A program made the translations under genes and the position numbers. Shown here one piece after another: positions 16,408 through 25,277 of a stretch of DNA of 64,000 nucleotides (position 1 is its first letter; each line of letters opens with the position of its first letter). The notes below the pieces were generated by a model. The model made no database searches, had not been told where the DNA came from, and was given only the letters and a program-made list of their open reading frames with translations. Source of the stretch: Salipaludibacillus agaradhaerens (lineage in GTDB: Bacteria; Bacillota; Bacilli; Bacillales; Salisediminibacteriaceae); contig NZ_KV917378.1 of assembly GCF_002019735.1 (NCBI RefSeq), positions 863,869 to 927,868 on the forward strand, given 5' to 3'.

Positions 16408-16422
16408 CCGTTACGATTACGA
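16408..16422 (-). promoter_or_regulatory. Degenerate second Zur-type box
   Basis: On the minus strand the left half is a perfect TCGTAAT, then C, then GTAACGG (4 of 7 to the right half). It lies just upstream of the -35 element and adjoins the stop codon of the upstream gene. Confidence 0.5.
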
Positions 16423-16878
16423 CTACAATTCTTTTATAATCGTTTTAACTTCTTCATTCCATGTTTTCTTTAATGAACAGAGATGACCTAGACTTAATTT
16501 TATTTTTTCATTGTTTCTCTCTTTAACTGCCGCTAATAACCGTTCATGCATTTTTGCGTGATTTTCATACCACTCATTGCTTATACTTTTGAGAATTTTC
16601 TCATATTCATCGTTTGAATAAGCTTTAATTTTTTTATAAATAGCTTCACGATCTCGTTCTACTTCTAACCACTCTTCTAACAAGTCTGGTCGATGTTTCG
16701 AGATAAGTAGTTCAAAATAATAATCTATGTGCGGTTTCATGCTTTCTTGCTGTAACAAATCTTCAACAGATTCTTCATCCTGTTCTGCAAATAAATACAA
16801 AGCCGTATTTTCTGAGTATGCATTCACCTCAGGTGTTAGAATATTCACAGTTAATAATAGCGCACACCATATAGACAC
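16423..16878 (-). CDS. Small secreted or membrane-anchored protein of unknown function
   Basis: 151 residues from a GTG with AAGGAG upstream. The N-terminus ISIW-type CALLLTVNILTPEVNA looks like a signal peptide with a possible cut after VNA. The mature part is helical and charged (EESVEDLLQQES, LEEWLEVERDREAIYKKIKAYSNDEYEKIL, HAKMHERLLAAVKERN) and ends with LGHLCSLKKTWNEEVKTIIKEL, holding one Cys. I do not recognise a family. It sits directly upstream of the zinc lipoprotein on the same strand, but the strong promoter in the gap suggests separate control. Confidence 0.65.
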   Translation of the reverse strand: MSIWCALLLTVNILTPEVNAYSENTALYLFAEQDEESVEDLLQQESMKPHIDYYFELLISKHRPDLLEEWLEVERDREAIYKKIKAYSNDEYEKILKSISNEWYENHAKMHERLLAAVKERNNEKIKLSLGHLCSLKKTWNEEVKTIIKEL

Positions 16879-17069
16879 ACCACGTCACTCCTTAATTTAT
16901 AAACTCTTACAGTTAGTTTGTGGTTATTATGTCCTGTTTCGCATGATTTATGAAGAAGTGCTCTTCATTATATTAATAACTAAAAAGCCCTCAATAAAAG
17001 GGGTAACGCAATATGCGTCTACCGCCGATGTTGAGAGCTATCGTTCCACATATTCAAAATCATTCTTAC

Positions 17070-18365
17070 TTAATAAATGGATAGTGTATTTTCGTTCATT
17101 TGTTCAAGAGATTGTTTAATATGAGCCATAAACTTGCCGCAGATGAGTCCATCCAGCACACGGTGATCTAAGGACAAACATAAATTAACCATGTTTCTCA
17201 CTGCAATAGCATCATTCTCTAATACCACAGGACGTTTAACAATTGATTCTACTGACAATATAGCTGCCTGAGGTGTATTTATAATAGGTTGGGACTGAAT
17301 TGAGCCAAAGGAACCCGTATTATTAAGCGTGAAAGTTCCCCCTTGCATGTCTGCTTGCGTTAATGAAGAGGACCGAACTTTTCTTGATAAGTCATTCAAA
17401 GCTTTTGCAAGTCCTTTTACGTTTTTCTCATCGGCATGCTTAATGACAGGGACAAATAGTTCGTTTTCAGTCGCAACTGCCATTGATAGGTGCACATCTT
17501 TATATCGAATGATGTTATCGCCATCCCACTTTGCATTCACCTGTGGAAAGGCTTTTAATGCATCGATAACAGCTTTCATAAAGAAAGGTAAAAAGGTTAA
17601 TTTAAAGCCTTCTCTGTTCTGAAACTCATTTTTTATTTTTTCACGGTATTTAACAAGCTCCGTTACATCAACTTCAATCATCATCCACGCATGTGGCGCT
17701 TCATGTTTTGATTTTACCATATTCTGAGCAATCGCCTTACGAACACCACTTACTGGTATACGTTCAAATCGGTCGAACTCTGAATTTTCCATTGGTTCCT
17801 TTGAGGTACCTTTAGATGATGAAGCTATGGACATTTGGTCTGCTCGTGCTTCTCTAGCATGCGATGCCATGGCTTGTGGCGCTTCTTCTTTGGAAGAGGT
17901 CTCCCCATTTTCCACAAGCGCTAAAAGGTCCTTTCTAGTGATACGTCCCCCGCGTCCTGATCCATTCACTCGCTCTAAGTCAATGTCATGTTCTTGTGCC
18001 AACTTTAGCACAGCTGGAGAGTACCTTTTTTTCATTGATTTTTCTGATGATGAGGGTTCTTCAGCCACTTCTTTTACTGTTTCTTTAGAGGAAGAGGAAT
18101 CTTTACTATTTAATGACACCTTATTATTTTCGGCCTCCAAAGTGCATATAACCTCACCTACAGCTACTGTTTGATCTTCCTCAGCAATTAATTCTAAGAT
18201 AGTTCCAGCAAAAGAAGATGGCACTTCTGCGTTTACTTTATCTGTCATCACTTCTGCAATGGGATCGTATTTATTAACATAATCGCCAGGATTAACAAGC
18301 CATTTAGTAATCGTGCCTTCAGTGACACTTTCGCCTAATTGAGGCATCGTTATTTCAGTTGCCAT
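17070..18365 (-). CDS. bkdB: Branched-chain 2-oxo acid dehydrogenase E2 (dihydrolipoyl transacylase)
   Basis: 431-residue E2 core. Lipoyl domain at residues 1-80 with the lipoylated Lys in EVMTDKVNAEVPS; a flexible Ser/Glu-rich linker; a peripheral-subunit binding domain YSPAVLKLAQEHDIDLERVNGSGRGGRITRKDLLAL near 115-150; then the catalytic acyltransferase domain ending in the active-site motif SLDHRVLDG. It passes branched acyl groups from E1 to CoA. Last gene of the bkd operon, 46 bases after bkdAB. The MTDKV lipoyl motif is the usual one in branched-chain rather than pyruvate complexes. Confidence 0.95.
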   Translation of the reverse strand: MATEITMPQLGESVTEGTITKWLVNPGDYVNKYDPIAEVMTDKVNAEVPSSFAGTILELIAEEDQTVAVGEVICTLEAENNKVSLNSKDSSSSKETVKEVAEEPSSSEKSMKKRYSPAVLKLAQEHDIDLERVNGSGRGGRITRKDLLALVENGETSSKEEAPQAMASHAREARADQMSIASSSKGTSKEPMENSEFDRFERIPVSGVRKAIAQNMVKSKHEAPHAWMMIEVDVTELVKYREKIKNEFQNREGFKLTFLPFFMKAVIDALKAFPQVNAKWDGDNIIRYKDVHLSMAVATENELFVPVIKHADEKNVKGLAKALNDLSRKVRSSSLTQADMQGGTFTLNNTGSFGSIQSQPIINTPQAAILSVESIVKRPVVLENDAIAVRNMVNLCLSLDHRVLDGLICGKFMAHIKQSLEQMNENTLSIY

Positions 18366-18411
18366 AACACAGGACCTCCTTCAAATCTTTAGACATTTCA
18401 ATTGTCTATTA

Positions 18412-19404
18412 TTAAAATTCCGCTAACTCTCGCATCGCTTTTTCCACTTTATCAGGGGTAACCATAAACTGTTTTTCTAGCGGTGGTGCATAAGGCATGG
18501 CAGGCACATCAGGCCCAGCCAGTCGCTGAACGGGCGCGTCTAAATCAAATAAACAATGCTCAGCAATCACTGCTGCTACTTCACTCATAATACTTCCTTC
18601 TTTATTAGCTTCAGTCACTAAGAGCACTTTACCAGTTTTTTGAGCCGCTTCAATAATTGCTTGCTTGTCGAGGGGATACACTGTACGTAAATCTAGGATA
18701 TGAGCAGAATATCCGTCTTTCTCTAGAGCTTCAGCTGCTTGTAATGCAAAATGCACGCATAGACCGTAAGTAATGACAGTAATGTCTTCGCCTTCTCGCT
18801 TCACATCAGCTTTCCCTATAGGTAGTGTGTAGTCTTCATCAGGAACTTCACCCTTTATTAAGCGATAAGCTCGTTTATGTTCAAAAAATAACACAGGATC
18901 ATCTGAACGAATGGCAGCTTTTAATAGGCCTTTAACATCGTATGGCGTAGACGGCATCACGATTTTTAAGCCTGGTGTGTTAGCAAACATCGCTTCTACC
19001 GATTGTGAATGATAAAGTGCACCATGAACACCACCGCCATAAGGGGCCCTGATCGTAACAGGACATATCCAATCATTATTTGATCGGTAACGTATTTTGG
19101 CTGCTTCAGAAACAATTTGATTGAAGGCAGGCATGATAAAATCCGCGAACTGCATTTCCGCTACCGGTCTCATGCCATACATGGCAGCACCAATTCCAAC
19201 CCCTGCGATCGCTGATTCAGCAAGAGGAGTATCGATCACTCTTTCTTCACCAAATTCAGTATATAATCCATCAGTAGCCCTGAAAACGCCTCCTCGTTTA
19301 CCTACATCTTCACCAAGGATGAATACATTTTCATCTCGAGCCATCTCTTCTTTTAATGCTTTCGTTATTGACTCAATATAAGATATAACAGGCATCCTGC
19401 TCAC
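18412..19404 (-). CDS. bkdAB: Branched-chain 2-oxo acid dehydrogenase E1 beta subunit
   Basis: 330-residue transketolase-like subunit. Landmarks: FILGEDVGKRGGVFRATDGL, DTPLAESAIAGVGIGAAMYGMRPVAEMQFADF, TIRAPYGGGVHGALYHSQSVEAMFANTPGLKIVMPSTPYDVKGLL and the C-terminal LRTVYPLDKQAI. It binds thiamine diphosphate together with E1 alpha and decarboxylates the keto acids of Val, Leu and Ile. Overlaps bkdAA by 4 bases, indicating translational coupling and 1:1 synthesis. Confidence 0.95.
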   Translation of the reverse strand: MSRMPVISYIESITKALKEEMARDENVFILGEDVGKRGGVFRATDGLYTEFGEERVIDTPLAESAIAGVGIGAAMYGMRPVAEMQFADFIMPAFNQIVSEAAKIRYRSNNDWICPVTIRAPYGGGVHGALYHSQSVEAMFANTPGLKIVMPSTPYDVKGLLKAAIRSDDPVLFFEHKRAYRLIKGEVPDEDYTLPIGKADVKREGEDITVITYGLCVHFALQAAEALEKDGYSAHILDLRTVYPLDKQAIIEAAQKTGKVLLVTEANKEGSIMSEVAAVIAEHCLFDLDAPVQRLAGPDVPAMPYAPPLEKQFMVTPDKVEKAMRELAEF

Positions 19405-20396
19405 TCCTCTCCATAAACATAATCCATTAATGTCTCTACATTAGGATATGATGCGTTTTCTGCATAATCGGTTGCTTCATCAATTTCTCTACGAAGTTTT
19501 GCTCGTATTTCCTCGTCCTTTTCCTCAGTTAGAACATGAGCATCTTTTAAATACTGACAGAAGGTATGAACGGGATCTATTTTCTTCGCTTCTTCAACCT
19601 CCTCTTTTGCACGATATGTACTGTCATCATCATCGCTTGAATGAGGCGTTAGGCGATAAGATACTGTTTCAATAAGAGAAGGTCCTTCTCCAGCTACTGC
19701 ACGCTTTCTTGCATTCATTACAGCTTCATATACAGCTAACGGATCATTACCATCGACTGATTCGCCGTGAATACCATATCCTTTTGCTCTCTCAGCCACA
19801 CTTTCAATGTTCAATTGCTTATCTAATGGGACAGAAATAGCGTATTTATTATTTTCACACATAAAAATAACAGGAAGGTCATGGACGCTGGCAAAGTTGA
19901 TTCCTTCATGAAAGTCCCCTTGGTTAGATGACCCTTCGCCAAAAGTCGTAAAAGCAACGAATTCCTTCTTTTTCATTTTTGCTGCTAATCCAAATCCCAC
20001 TGCGTGGGGGACTTGGGTTGTCACAGGAGAGGAGCCTGTGACAATACGAGTAGACTTTTTACCGAAATGGCCAGGCATTTGCCGCCCCCCCGAATTAGGG
20101 TCCTCCTCCTTAGCAAATCCAGATAGCATTAAATCTTTAATACTCATACCGAAATGAAGGACAACGCCCATATCTCTATAGTAAGGTAATACATAATCTT
20201 GTTCATTATCTAGGGCCATTGCTGCACCTACTTGCGCAGCTTCCTGACCTTGGCAAGAGATAACAAAAGCGATTTTTCCTGCTCTGTTTAACAGCCACAT
20301 TCTTTCATCAATCATTCTTGCTGCAAGCATTGTTTCATACATTTGTAGAACATCTTTATCCGTCATACCTAATTTATGATGCCGTTTCTCACTCAT
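19401..20396 (-). CDS. bkdAA: Branched-chain 2-oxo acid dehydrogenase E1 alpha subunit
   Basis: 331-residue E1 alpha. Thiamine diphosphate motif GEGSSNQGDFHEGINFASVHDLPVIFMCENN, the phosphorylation-loop region SYRLTPHSSDDDDSTYR with its key His and Ser, and N-terminal MLAARMIDERMWLLNRAGKI. Forms an alpha2-beta2 heterotetramer with bkdAB and catalyses the oxidative decarboxylation step. It lies 39 bases after lpdV with its own ribosome site, in the standard Bacillus operon order. Confidence 0.95.
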   Translation of the reverse strand: MSEKRHHKLGMTDKDVLQMYETMLAARMIDERMWLLNRAGKIAFVISCQGQEAAQVGAAMALDNEQDYVLPYYRDMGVVLHFGMSIKDLMLSGFAKEEDPNSGGRQMPGHFGKKSTRIVTGSSPVTTQVPHAVGFGLAAKMKKKEFVAFTTFGEGSSNQGDFHEGINFASVHDLPVIFMCENNKYAISVPLDKQLNIESVAERAKGYGIHGESVDGNDPLAVYEAVMNARKRAVAGEGPSLIETVSYRLTPHSSDDDDSTYRAKEEVEEAKKIDPVHTFCQYLKDAHVLTEEKDEEIRAKLRREIDEATDYAENASYPNVETLMDYVYGEE

Positions 20397-20435
20397 CGTT
20401 TTCCCTCCTCAAAATCGCGTAATAATAAAAGCAAC

Positions 20436-21863
20436 TTAACCACCGTGAATCTCTTTTCCATCAACCGCTAGGGCTGCTTCCCCAATCGCTTCAGATAAGC
20501 TAGGATGTGGGTGAATGGTGCTAGCCACTTCCCAATCAGCCGCATCAAGTACTTTTGCAAGAGCCGCTTCTGAAATCATATCTGTCACATGCGGTCCAAT
20601 CATATGAACACCGAGTAAATCATTTGTCTCTGCATCTGACACAAATTTAACAAATCCTGATGTATCACCGTATACAAGTGCTTTACCTATTGCTTTAAAC
20701 GAAAATTTACCTATTTTAACCGAATACCCTTGCTCTTTGGCTGCCTGTTCAGATAAGCCAACACTTGCTGCTTCTGGCGAGGAATAAATACATTTCGGAA
20801 CATGCAAATCTTCCACAGGATGAGATGCCTTTCCTGCCATATGTTCCACTGCCGCTATTCCTTCATGTGAAGCGACATGTGCTAACTGTAGACCACCAAT
20901 CACATCCCCGATTGCGTAAATATGAGCTTCCTTCGTTTGATAATACTCGTTAACATGAATGACGTCATTTTTAATCTGTATATCTGTATTTTCCAATCCA
21001 ATATCTGTCACATTAGCCGTTCTGCCTATAGAAATGAGTGTTTTCTCTGATGACACATGTGTTGTTTTACCTTTATGCTCGTAAGCAACACTGACACCAT
21101 CCTCTGTTATGTCTAATTGATCAGCAAGCACTTTTGCATCGGTTATAATTTTGACACCTTTTTTCTTTAACGATCGCTGCATTTCTTTTGAAACGTCTAA
21201 ATCTTCAAGCGGTAAAATACGTGAAGCATATTCAAGTACCGTTACTTCCACACCAAAGTCTACTAGCATGGAGGCCCATTCGATGCCGATCACACCTCCA
21301 CCAATAATGCTTATAGATGCAGGTAACGACTCTAATTGTAAAGCTCCTTCCGAAGAAAGGATATTCTTTTCATCTAATTTCACGCCTGGTAATGTCTTAG
21401 GCTTACTTCCAGTAGCAATTAAAACATACTTAGGAATTAGCATCTCATTTTCTGAGCCGTCATTATTTTCAATTGAAACTGTTCCAGCAGTAGGGGAAAA
21501 AATAGATGGGCCAAGAATTCTACCGAATCCCTCATATACATCTATTTTTCCTTTTTTCATTAAGTGCTGCACACCCTTATACAATTGATCAACAATTGCT
21601 GATTTACGTTTTTGTACTGCGGTAAAGTCAAGAACAGGATTATCTAACGAGACCCCAAATGTTTCCGCTTCTTTAACGGTTTTAAACACTTCCGCACTTC
21701 TTAAAAGGGCTTTACTAGGTATACATCCTTTGTGTAAGCACGTCCCTCCAAGCTTTTCTTTTTCCACGACTGCGACGGTCATCCCAAGTTGCGATGCTCT
21801 AATTGCTGCTACGTATCCACCTGTACCAGCTCCTAATATGACCAGATCATATTCTTTAGCCAT
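20436..21863 (-). CDS. lpdV: Dihydrolipoyl dehydrogenase, branched-chain complex E3
   Basis: 475-residue flavoprotein disulfide reductase. FAD motif VILGAGTGGYVAAIRASQLG, redox-active disulfide GGTCLHKGCIPSKALL, NAD motif IIGGGVIGIEWASML, second FAD segment HIYAIGDVIGGLQLAHVASHEG and the dimer-interface HPHPSLSEAIGEAAL with the catalytic His-Glu. It reoxidises the E2 lipoyl group with NAD. The position inside the bkd operon identifies the complex it serves. Confidence 0.95.
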   Translation of the reverse strand: MAKEYDLVILGAGTGGYVAAIRASQLGMTVAVVEKEKLGGTCLHKGCIPSKALLRSAEVFKTVKEAETFGVSLDNPVLDFTAVQKRKSAIVDQLYKGVQHLMKKGKIDVYEGFGRILGPSIFSPTAGTVSIENNDGSENEMLIPKYVLIATGSKPKTLPGVKLDEKNILSSEGALQLESLPASISIIGGGVIGIEWASMLVDFGVEVTVLEYASRILPLEDLDVSKEMQRSLKKKGVKIITDAKVLADQLDITEDGVSVAYEHKGKTTHVSSEKTLISIGRTANVTDIGLENTDIQIKNDVIHVNEYYQTKEAHIYAIGDVIGGLQLAHVASHEGIAAVEHMAGKASHPVEDLHVPKCIYSSPEAASVGLSEQAAKEQGYSVKIGKFSFKAIGKALVYGDTSGFVKFVSDAETNDLLGVHMIGPHVTDMISEAALAKVLDAADWEVASTIHPHPSLSEAIGEAALAVDGKEIHGG

Positions 21864-21886
21864 AAAAAATCCCTCCTGCTCGAAAT

Positions 21887-22987
21887 TTAGTTGTCAGCAG
21901 ATGTGTCAACACCATATTCCTTGACGGTTTCTTCTCCTTTTAATACTCTTAATGCCCCTTCACATAGGGCTTTCATTTCGTTCTCGCCTGGTTCTGTTAC
22001 AGTCCTTGCTATCCATTTTACACGAGAGGTGATTTTCTCGACAAATTCTTTTGCATGAGCAAGACCACCAGTTAAAATGATGACATCGATCTTTCCAGAA
22101 AGAACCACAGCCGCACTACCAATTTCCTTTGCTACTTGATAGGCCATGGCATCATAGATAAGTGCTGCTTTTTTGTCACCATTTGAAATGCGCCTTTCCA
22201 CTTCAATAGCATCTGTTGTACCTAGGTGACCAGCTAAGCCTCCGTTACCCACAATCTTCTTCATCACTTCTTCTTTGCTATATTTACCAGAAAAACACAT
22301 TTCTACAAGATCCCCTGCTTGTACCGTGCCAGCGCGTTCAGGGGAAAAAGGCCCTTCACCGTGTAGACCATTATTTACATCGATCACACGACCCTGCTGG
22401 TGGGCCCCGATTGTAATACCACCACCCATATGTACCACGATCGCATTAAGTTTATCATACGATGTATTGAGATCAGATGCCACCTTTCGTGCAACTGCTT
22501 TTTGATTTAATGCATGAAAAATGCTTTTTCTTTCAAAGTCAGCAAAGCCCGATATTCTAGCGATATTTGTCATTTCATCTACCACTACTGGGTCGACAAT
22601 ATAGGCTTGTAGGTTTAATTCATGGGCGATGTCATATGCCAGTATACCACCTAAATTAGAGGCATGTTGACCAGCGTATCCCACTTCTAAGTCAGCAAGC
22701 ATTAAGTCATTTACACGATATGTCCCCCCTTCAATTGGACGTAACAATCCCCCCCTTCCAACGACAGCAGATAGCTCTGACAACTTATAGTTGTTGTCCT
22801 TTAGAAGGTCAAGTATGACATTTTTTCGAAACTTATATTGCTCTCCTATAGAATGGAATCTAGTCAACGTTGTCTTGTCGTGTCTCAATGTTTCAACAAA
22901 TAATTCATTTTCGTTTTCATAGAGCGCAATTTTAGTTGATGTGGAGCCGGGATTGATGGCTAAAATTCGATAAACATTATGACTCAT
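21887..22987 (-). CDS. buk: Butyrate/branched-chain fatty acid kinase
   Basis: 366-residue ASKHA-fold kinase related to acetate kinase: [17 protein letters not shown] at the start, the phosphate-handling [13 protein letters not shown] and [24 protein letters not shown], and [11 protein letters not shown]. It moves phosphate between acyl phosphate and ADP, making ATP from branched acyl phosphates produced by Ptb, or running in reverse to activate short branched acids. In the bkd operon between bcd and lpdV. Confidence 0.94.
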   Translation of the reverse strand: MSHNVYRILAINPGSTSTKIALYENENELFVETLRHDKTTLTRFHSIGEQYKFRKNVILDLLKDNNYKLSELSAVVGRGGLLRPIEGGTYRVNDLMLADLEVGYAGQHASNLGGILAYDIAHELNLQAYIVDPVVVDEMTNIARISGFADFERKSIFHALNQKAVARKVASDLNTSYDKLNAIVVHMGGGITIGAHQQGRVIDVNNGLHGEGPFSPERAGTVQAGDLVEMCFSGKYSKEEVMKKIVGNGGLAGHLGTTDAIEVERRISNGDKKAALIYDAMAYQVAKEIGSAAVVLSGKIDVIILTGGLAHAKEFVEKITSRVKWIARTVTEPGENEMKALCEGALRVLKGEETVKEYGVDTSADN

Positions 22988-23060
22988 GTCTATCCCTCCT
23001 GTCCTCTAGTCAATAATAGTATGTGTAAAGAGTAAGCCCGTTGAAAAGAGATATTAGCTG

Positions 23061-24161
23061 TTAGCCTCTTCCACGGCTTAATATTGTCATACCATTCTGT
23101 AAAAATTGGCGACGAGATTTTTTCATAGTCTCAATTCTTTCTTCAGCCATTCGATTTGCTGCTTCATAGGAAGGAATACCATCTCGTTTCGCAATCTCAA
23201 AAATCTTTGTAATGCTATCATAAATGGTTTCAACTTTTTTCATAGCTCGCTCACGATTATAACCGACTAACTCATCAGCAACATTAATAACGCCCCCAGA
23301 GTTGATTACATAATCAGGGGCGTAGACAATCCCCTTCTCTTGAATGATATCTCCATGGCAAGTTTCTTTCAACTGGTTATTGGCAGCTCCTGCTATTACT
23401 TTCGCTTTTAATTGTGGAATTGTCTCATCATTAATTGTAGCACCTAACGCACACGGGGAATAAATATCACACGCAACACTATATATATCATTTATATCTA
23501 CTGCTTTGGCGTCAAATGCTTCTACTGCCCGTTTAACTGCTTCTTTATTAATATCAGTTACGATTAAACGAGCACCTTCTTCATGCAAATATTTGCACAG
23601 ACTGAAAGCTACATTACCAACTCCTTGTACCGCAATTGTTTTACCTTCAAGAGAGTCGTCCCCAAATGCTTCTTTAGCTGCAGCTTTCATACCTACATAT
23701 ACGCCATAGGCAGTCACTGGGGATGGATTACCTGATGAACCAAATGCAGGGGAAATACCTGTCACATAATCTGTTTCCGAATAAACAAGATCCATGTCCT
23801 CCACAGTGGTCCCCACGTCTTCAGCAGTAATATAACGGCCATTTAAGCCTTGAATGAAACGACCAAAGGCTCTAAACATTGCTTCATTTTTATCTTTACG
23901 TGGGTCACCAATAATAACGGTTTTCCCACCTCCAAGATTCAAACCAGCAGCAGCATTTTTATATGTCATACCTTTAGCAAGTCTTAATGCATCTTCAAAT
24001 GCCTCTTCCTCTGATTGATAAGTCCACATACGTGTTCCACCTAATGCAGGACCTAAAGTAGTGTCATGTATCGCAATAATCGCTTTTAAACCTGACTCCT
24101 TATCTTGACACACCACTGTTTGTTCATAATCATACGTCTCCATGTATTTAAATAATTCCAT
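23061..24161 (-). CDS. bcd: Leucine dehydrogenase
   Basis: 366-residue amino acid dehydrogenase. The catalytic region is [46 protein letters not shown] with the active Lys, and ALGGTRMW upstream. NAD fold: [33 protein letters not shown]. Oxidatively deaminates Leu, Val and Ile to their keto acids, the substrates of the bkd complex. Second gene of the operon, just after ptb (20-base gap). Confidence 0.95.
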   Translation of the reverse strand: MELFKYMETYDYEQTVVCQDKESGLKAIIAIHDTTLGPALGGTRMWTYQSEEEAFEDALRLAKGMTYKNAAAGLNLGGGKTVIIGDPRKDKNEAMFRAFGRFIQGLNGRYITAEDVGTTVEDMDLVYSETDYVTGISPAFGSSGNPSPVTAYGVYVGMKAAAKEAFGDDSLEGKTIAVQGVGNVAFSLCKYLHEEGARLIVTDINKEAVKRAVEAFDAKAVDINDIYSVACDIYSPCALGATINDETIPQLKAKVIAGAANNQLKETCHGDIIQEKGIVYAPDYVINSGGVINVADELVGYNRERAMKKVETIYDSITKIFEIAKRDGIPSYEAANRMAEERIETMKKSRRQFLQNGMTILSRGRG

Positions 24162-24181
24162 TTATAAGTCCCCCTATGATT

Positions 24182-25093
24182 TTATTTTTTTGCTATGTTA
24201 GAACTTATAGCCATTGCCAACGAGAATAACTTACTCTCAACAGAATCTGACCGTGATGATACGACGACGGGTACTCTAGCACCTACTAATATGCCGCCTA
24301 CAGTAGCACCACCAAAATAGGTGAGAGATTTATATAATATATTTCCTGCCTCAATTGATGGCACCAGTAATATATCTGCCTTCCCTGCAACAGATGACTG
24401 AATATTTTTTTGTTCAGCTGATTCCAAGGACACAGCACTATCAAATCCAAGAGGGCCATCAATAACGCAATCATTAATTTGGCCTCTTGTAGACATTTGC
24501 ACTAGCGCTGCCGCATCCAATGTGGCAGGCATATTCGTATTAACTGTTTCCACCGCTGCTAGTATCGCAACTTTCGGGTTACTTACGCCCATACTCTTCA
24601 CAGCCGTAACCGCATTTTGTACAATAGCTGTCTTATCTGCTAAATCAGGTGATATATTCATAGCAGAGTCTGTAATAAATAATAACTTATTACGGTGAGG
24701 AAGGGAAAACCCTGCTACATGTGAGAGAATATTCCCCGTCCTTAGGCCCCCTTCTTTTTTCAAAATAGCCTTCAGTAACACCGATGTTGGTAGCATGCCT
24801 TTCATAAGAACGCTAGCATGATTATCGTTAATTAATTCAATCGCCTTATTAGCCGAACTTTTTTCATCAAGTGTATTTACCCACTGAACTCGTGAATCAC
24901 TACGAAAGGAGAATCCTGCCTTTCTCGCTGCTTTTTCCATCTCCTCCCGGGGGCCTGTAAAAATAAATGATGCCATATTTTGTTCAATTGCTCTTTCTGC
25001 TGTAAAAAAAACAGAGGGATCTACTGCATGGGCCACAGCAACAGTTTTTGTTGGCTGCTTATTCACTTTTTGCAATAATGTTTCTAAATTCAT
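24182..25093 (-). CDS. ptb: Phosphate butyryltransferase
   Basis: 303-residue member of the phosphate acetyl/butyryltransferase family: KTVAVAHAVDPSVFFTAERAIEQ, LMKGMLPTSVLLKAILKKEGGLRTG, LSHVAGFSLPHRNKLLFITDSAMNISPDL, and GPLGFDSAVSLESAEQK near the end. Converts branched-chain acyl-CoA and phosphate to acyl phosphate and CoA, linking the operon to Buk. First gene after the sigma-54 promoter. Confidence 0.94.
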   Translation of the reverse strand: MNLETLLQKVNKQPTKTVAVAHAVDPSVFFTAERAIEQNMASFIFTGPREEMEKAARKAGFSFRSDSRVQWVNTLDEKSSANKAIELINDNHASVLMKGMLPTSVLLKAILKKEGGLRTGNILSHVAGFSLPHRNKLLFITDSAMNISPDLADKTAIVQNAVTAVKSMGVSNPKVAILAAVETVNTNMPATLDAAALVQMSTRGQINDCVIDGPLGFDSAVSLESAEQKNIQSSVAGKADILLVPSIEAGNILYKSLTYFGGATVGGILVGARVPVVVSSRSDSVESKLFSLAMAISSNIAKK

Positions 25094-25161
25094 GATGTGC
25101 CACCTTTCAAATCTCCTACTTGCTAACTGCTATATCTAACTACTTCACTATGACATGAATG

Positions 25162-25179
25162 TTGCAAAAACGATGCCAA
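25162..25179 (-). promoter_or_regulatory. Sigma-54 (SigL) promoter of the bkd operon
   Basis: Minus strand TTGGCATCGTTTTTGCAA: TTGGCA at -24, exact spacing, TTGCA at -12, one base off the consensus TTGGCAC-N5-TTGCA. Located 69-86 bases before ptb and downstream of bkdR, as in B. subtilis. Confidence 0.92.
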
Positions 25180-25227
25180 GTTAAACATAGTGTTAATGAC
25201 ACGTTAAATCCTCATATCTGCCCTATC

Positions 25228-25270
25228 ATTATACGCAATATTTTGCATACCACGCAAAAAAACGCATGCA
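25228..25270 (-). promoter_or_regulatory. Possible BkdR upstream activating sequence
   Basis: Cluster of related short repeats (TTGCGT, ATGCAAAAT, TTTGCGTGG and GCATGC) about 50-90 bases upstream of the -24 element. Position and repetition fit an enhancer for the sigma-54 activator encoded next door; the exact site is not known to me. Confidence 0.4.
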
Positions 25271-25277
25271 ATTTTCA

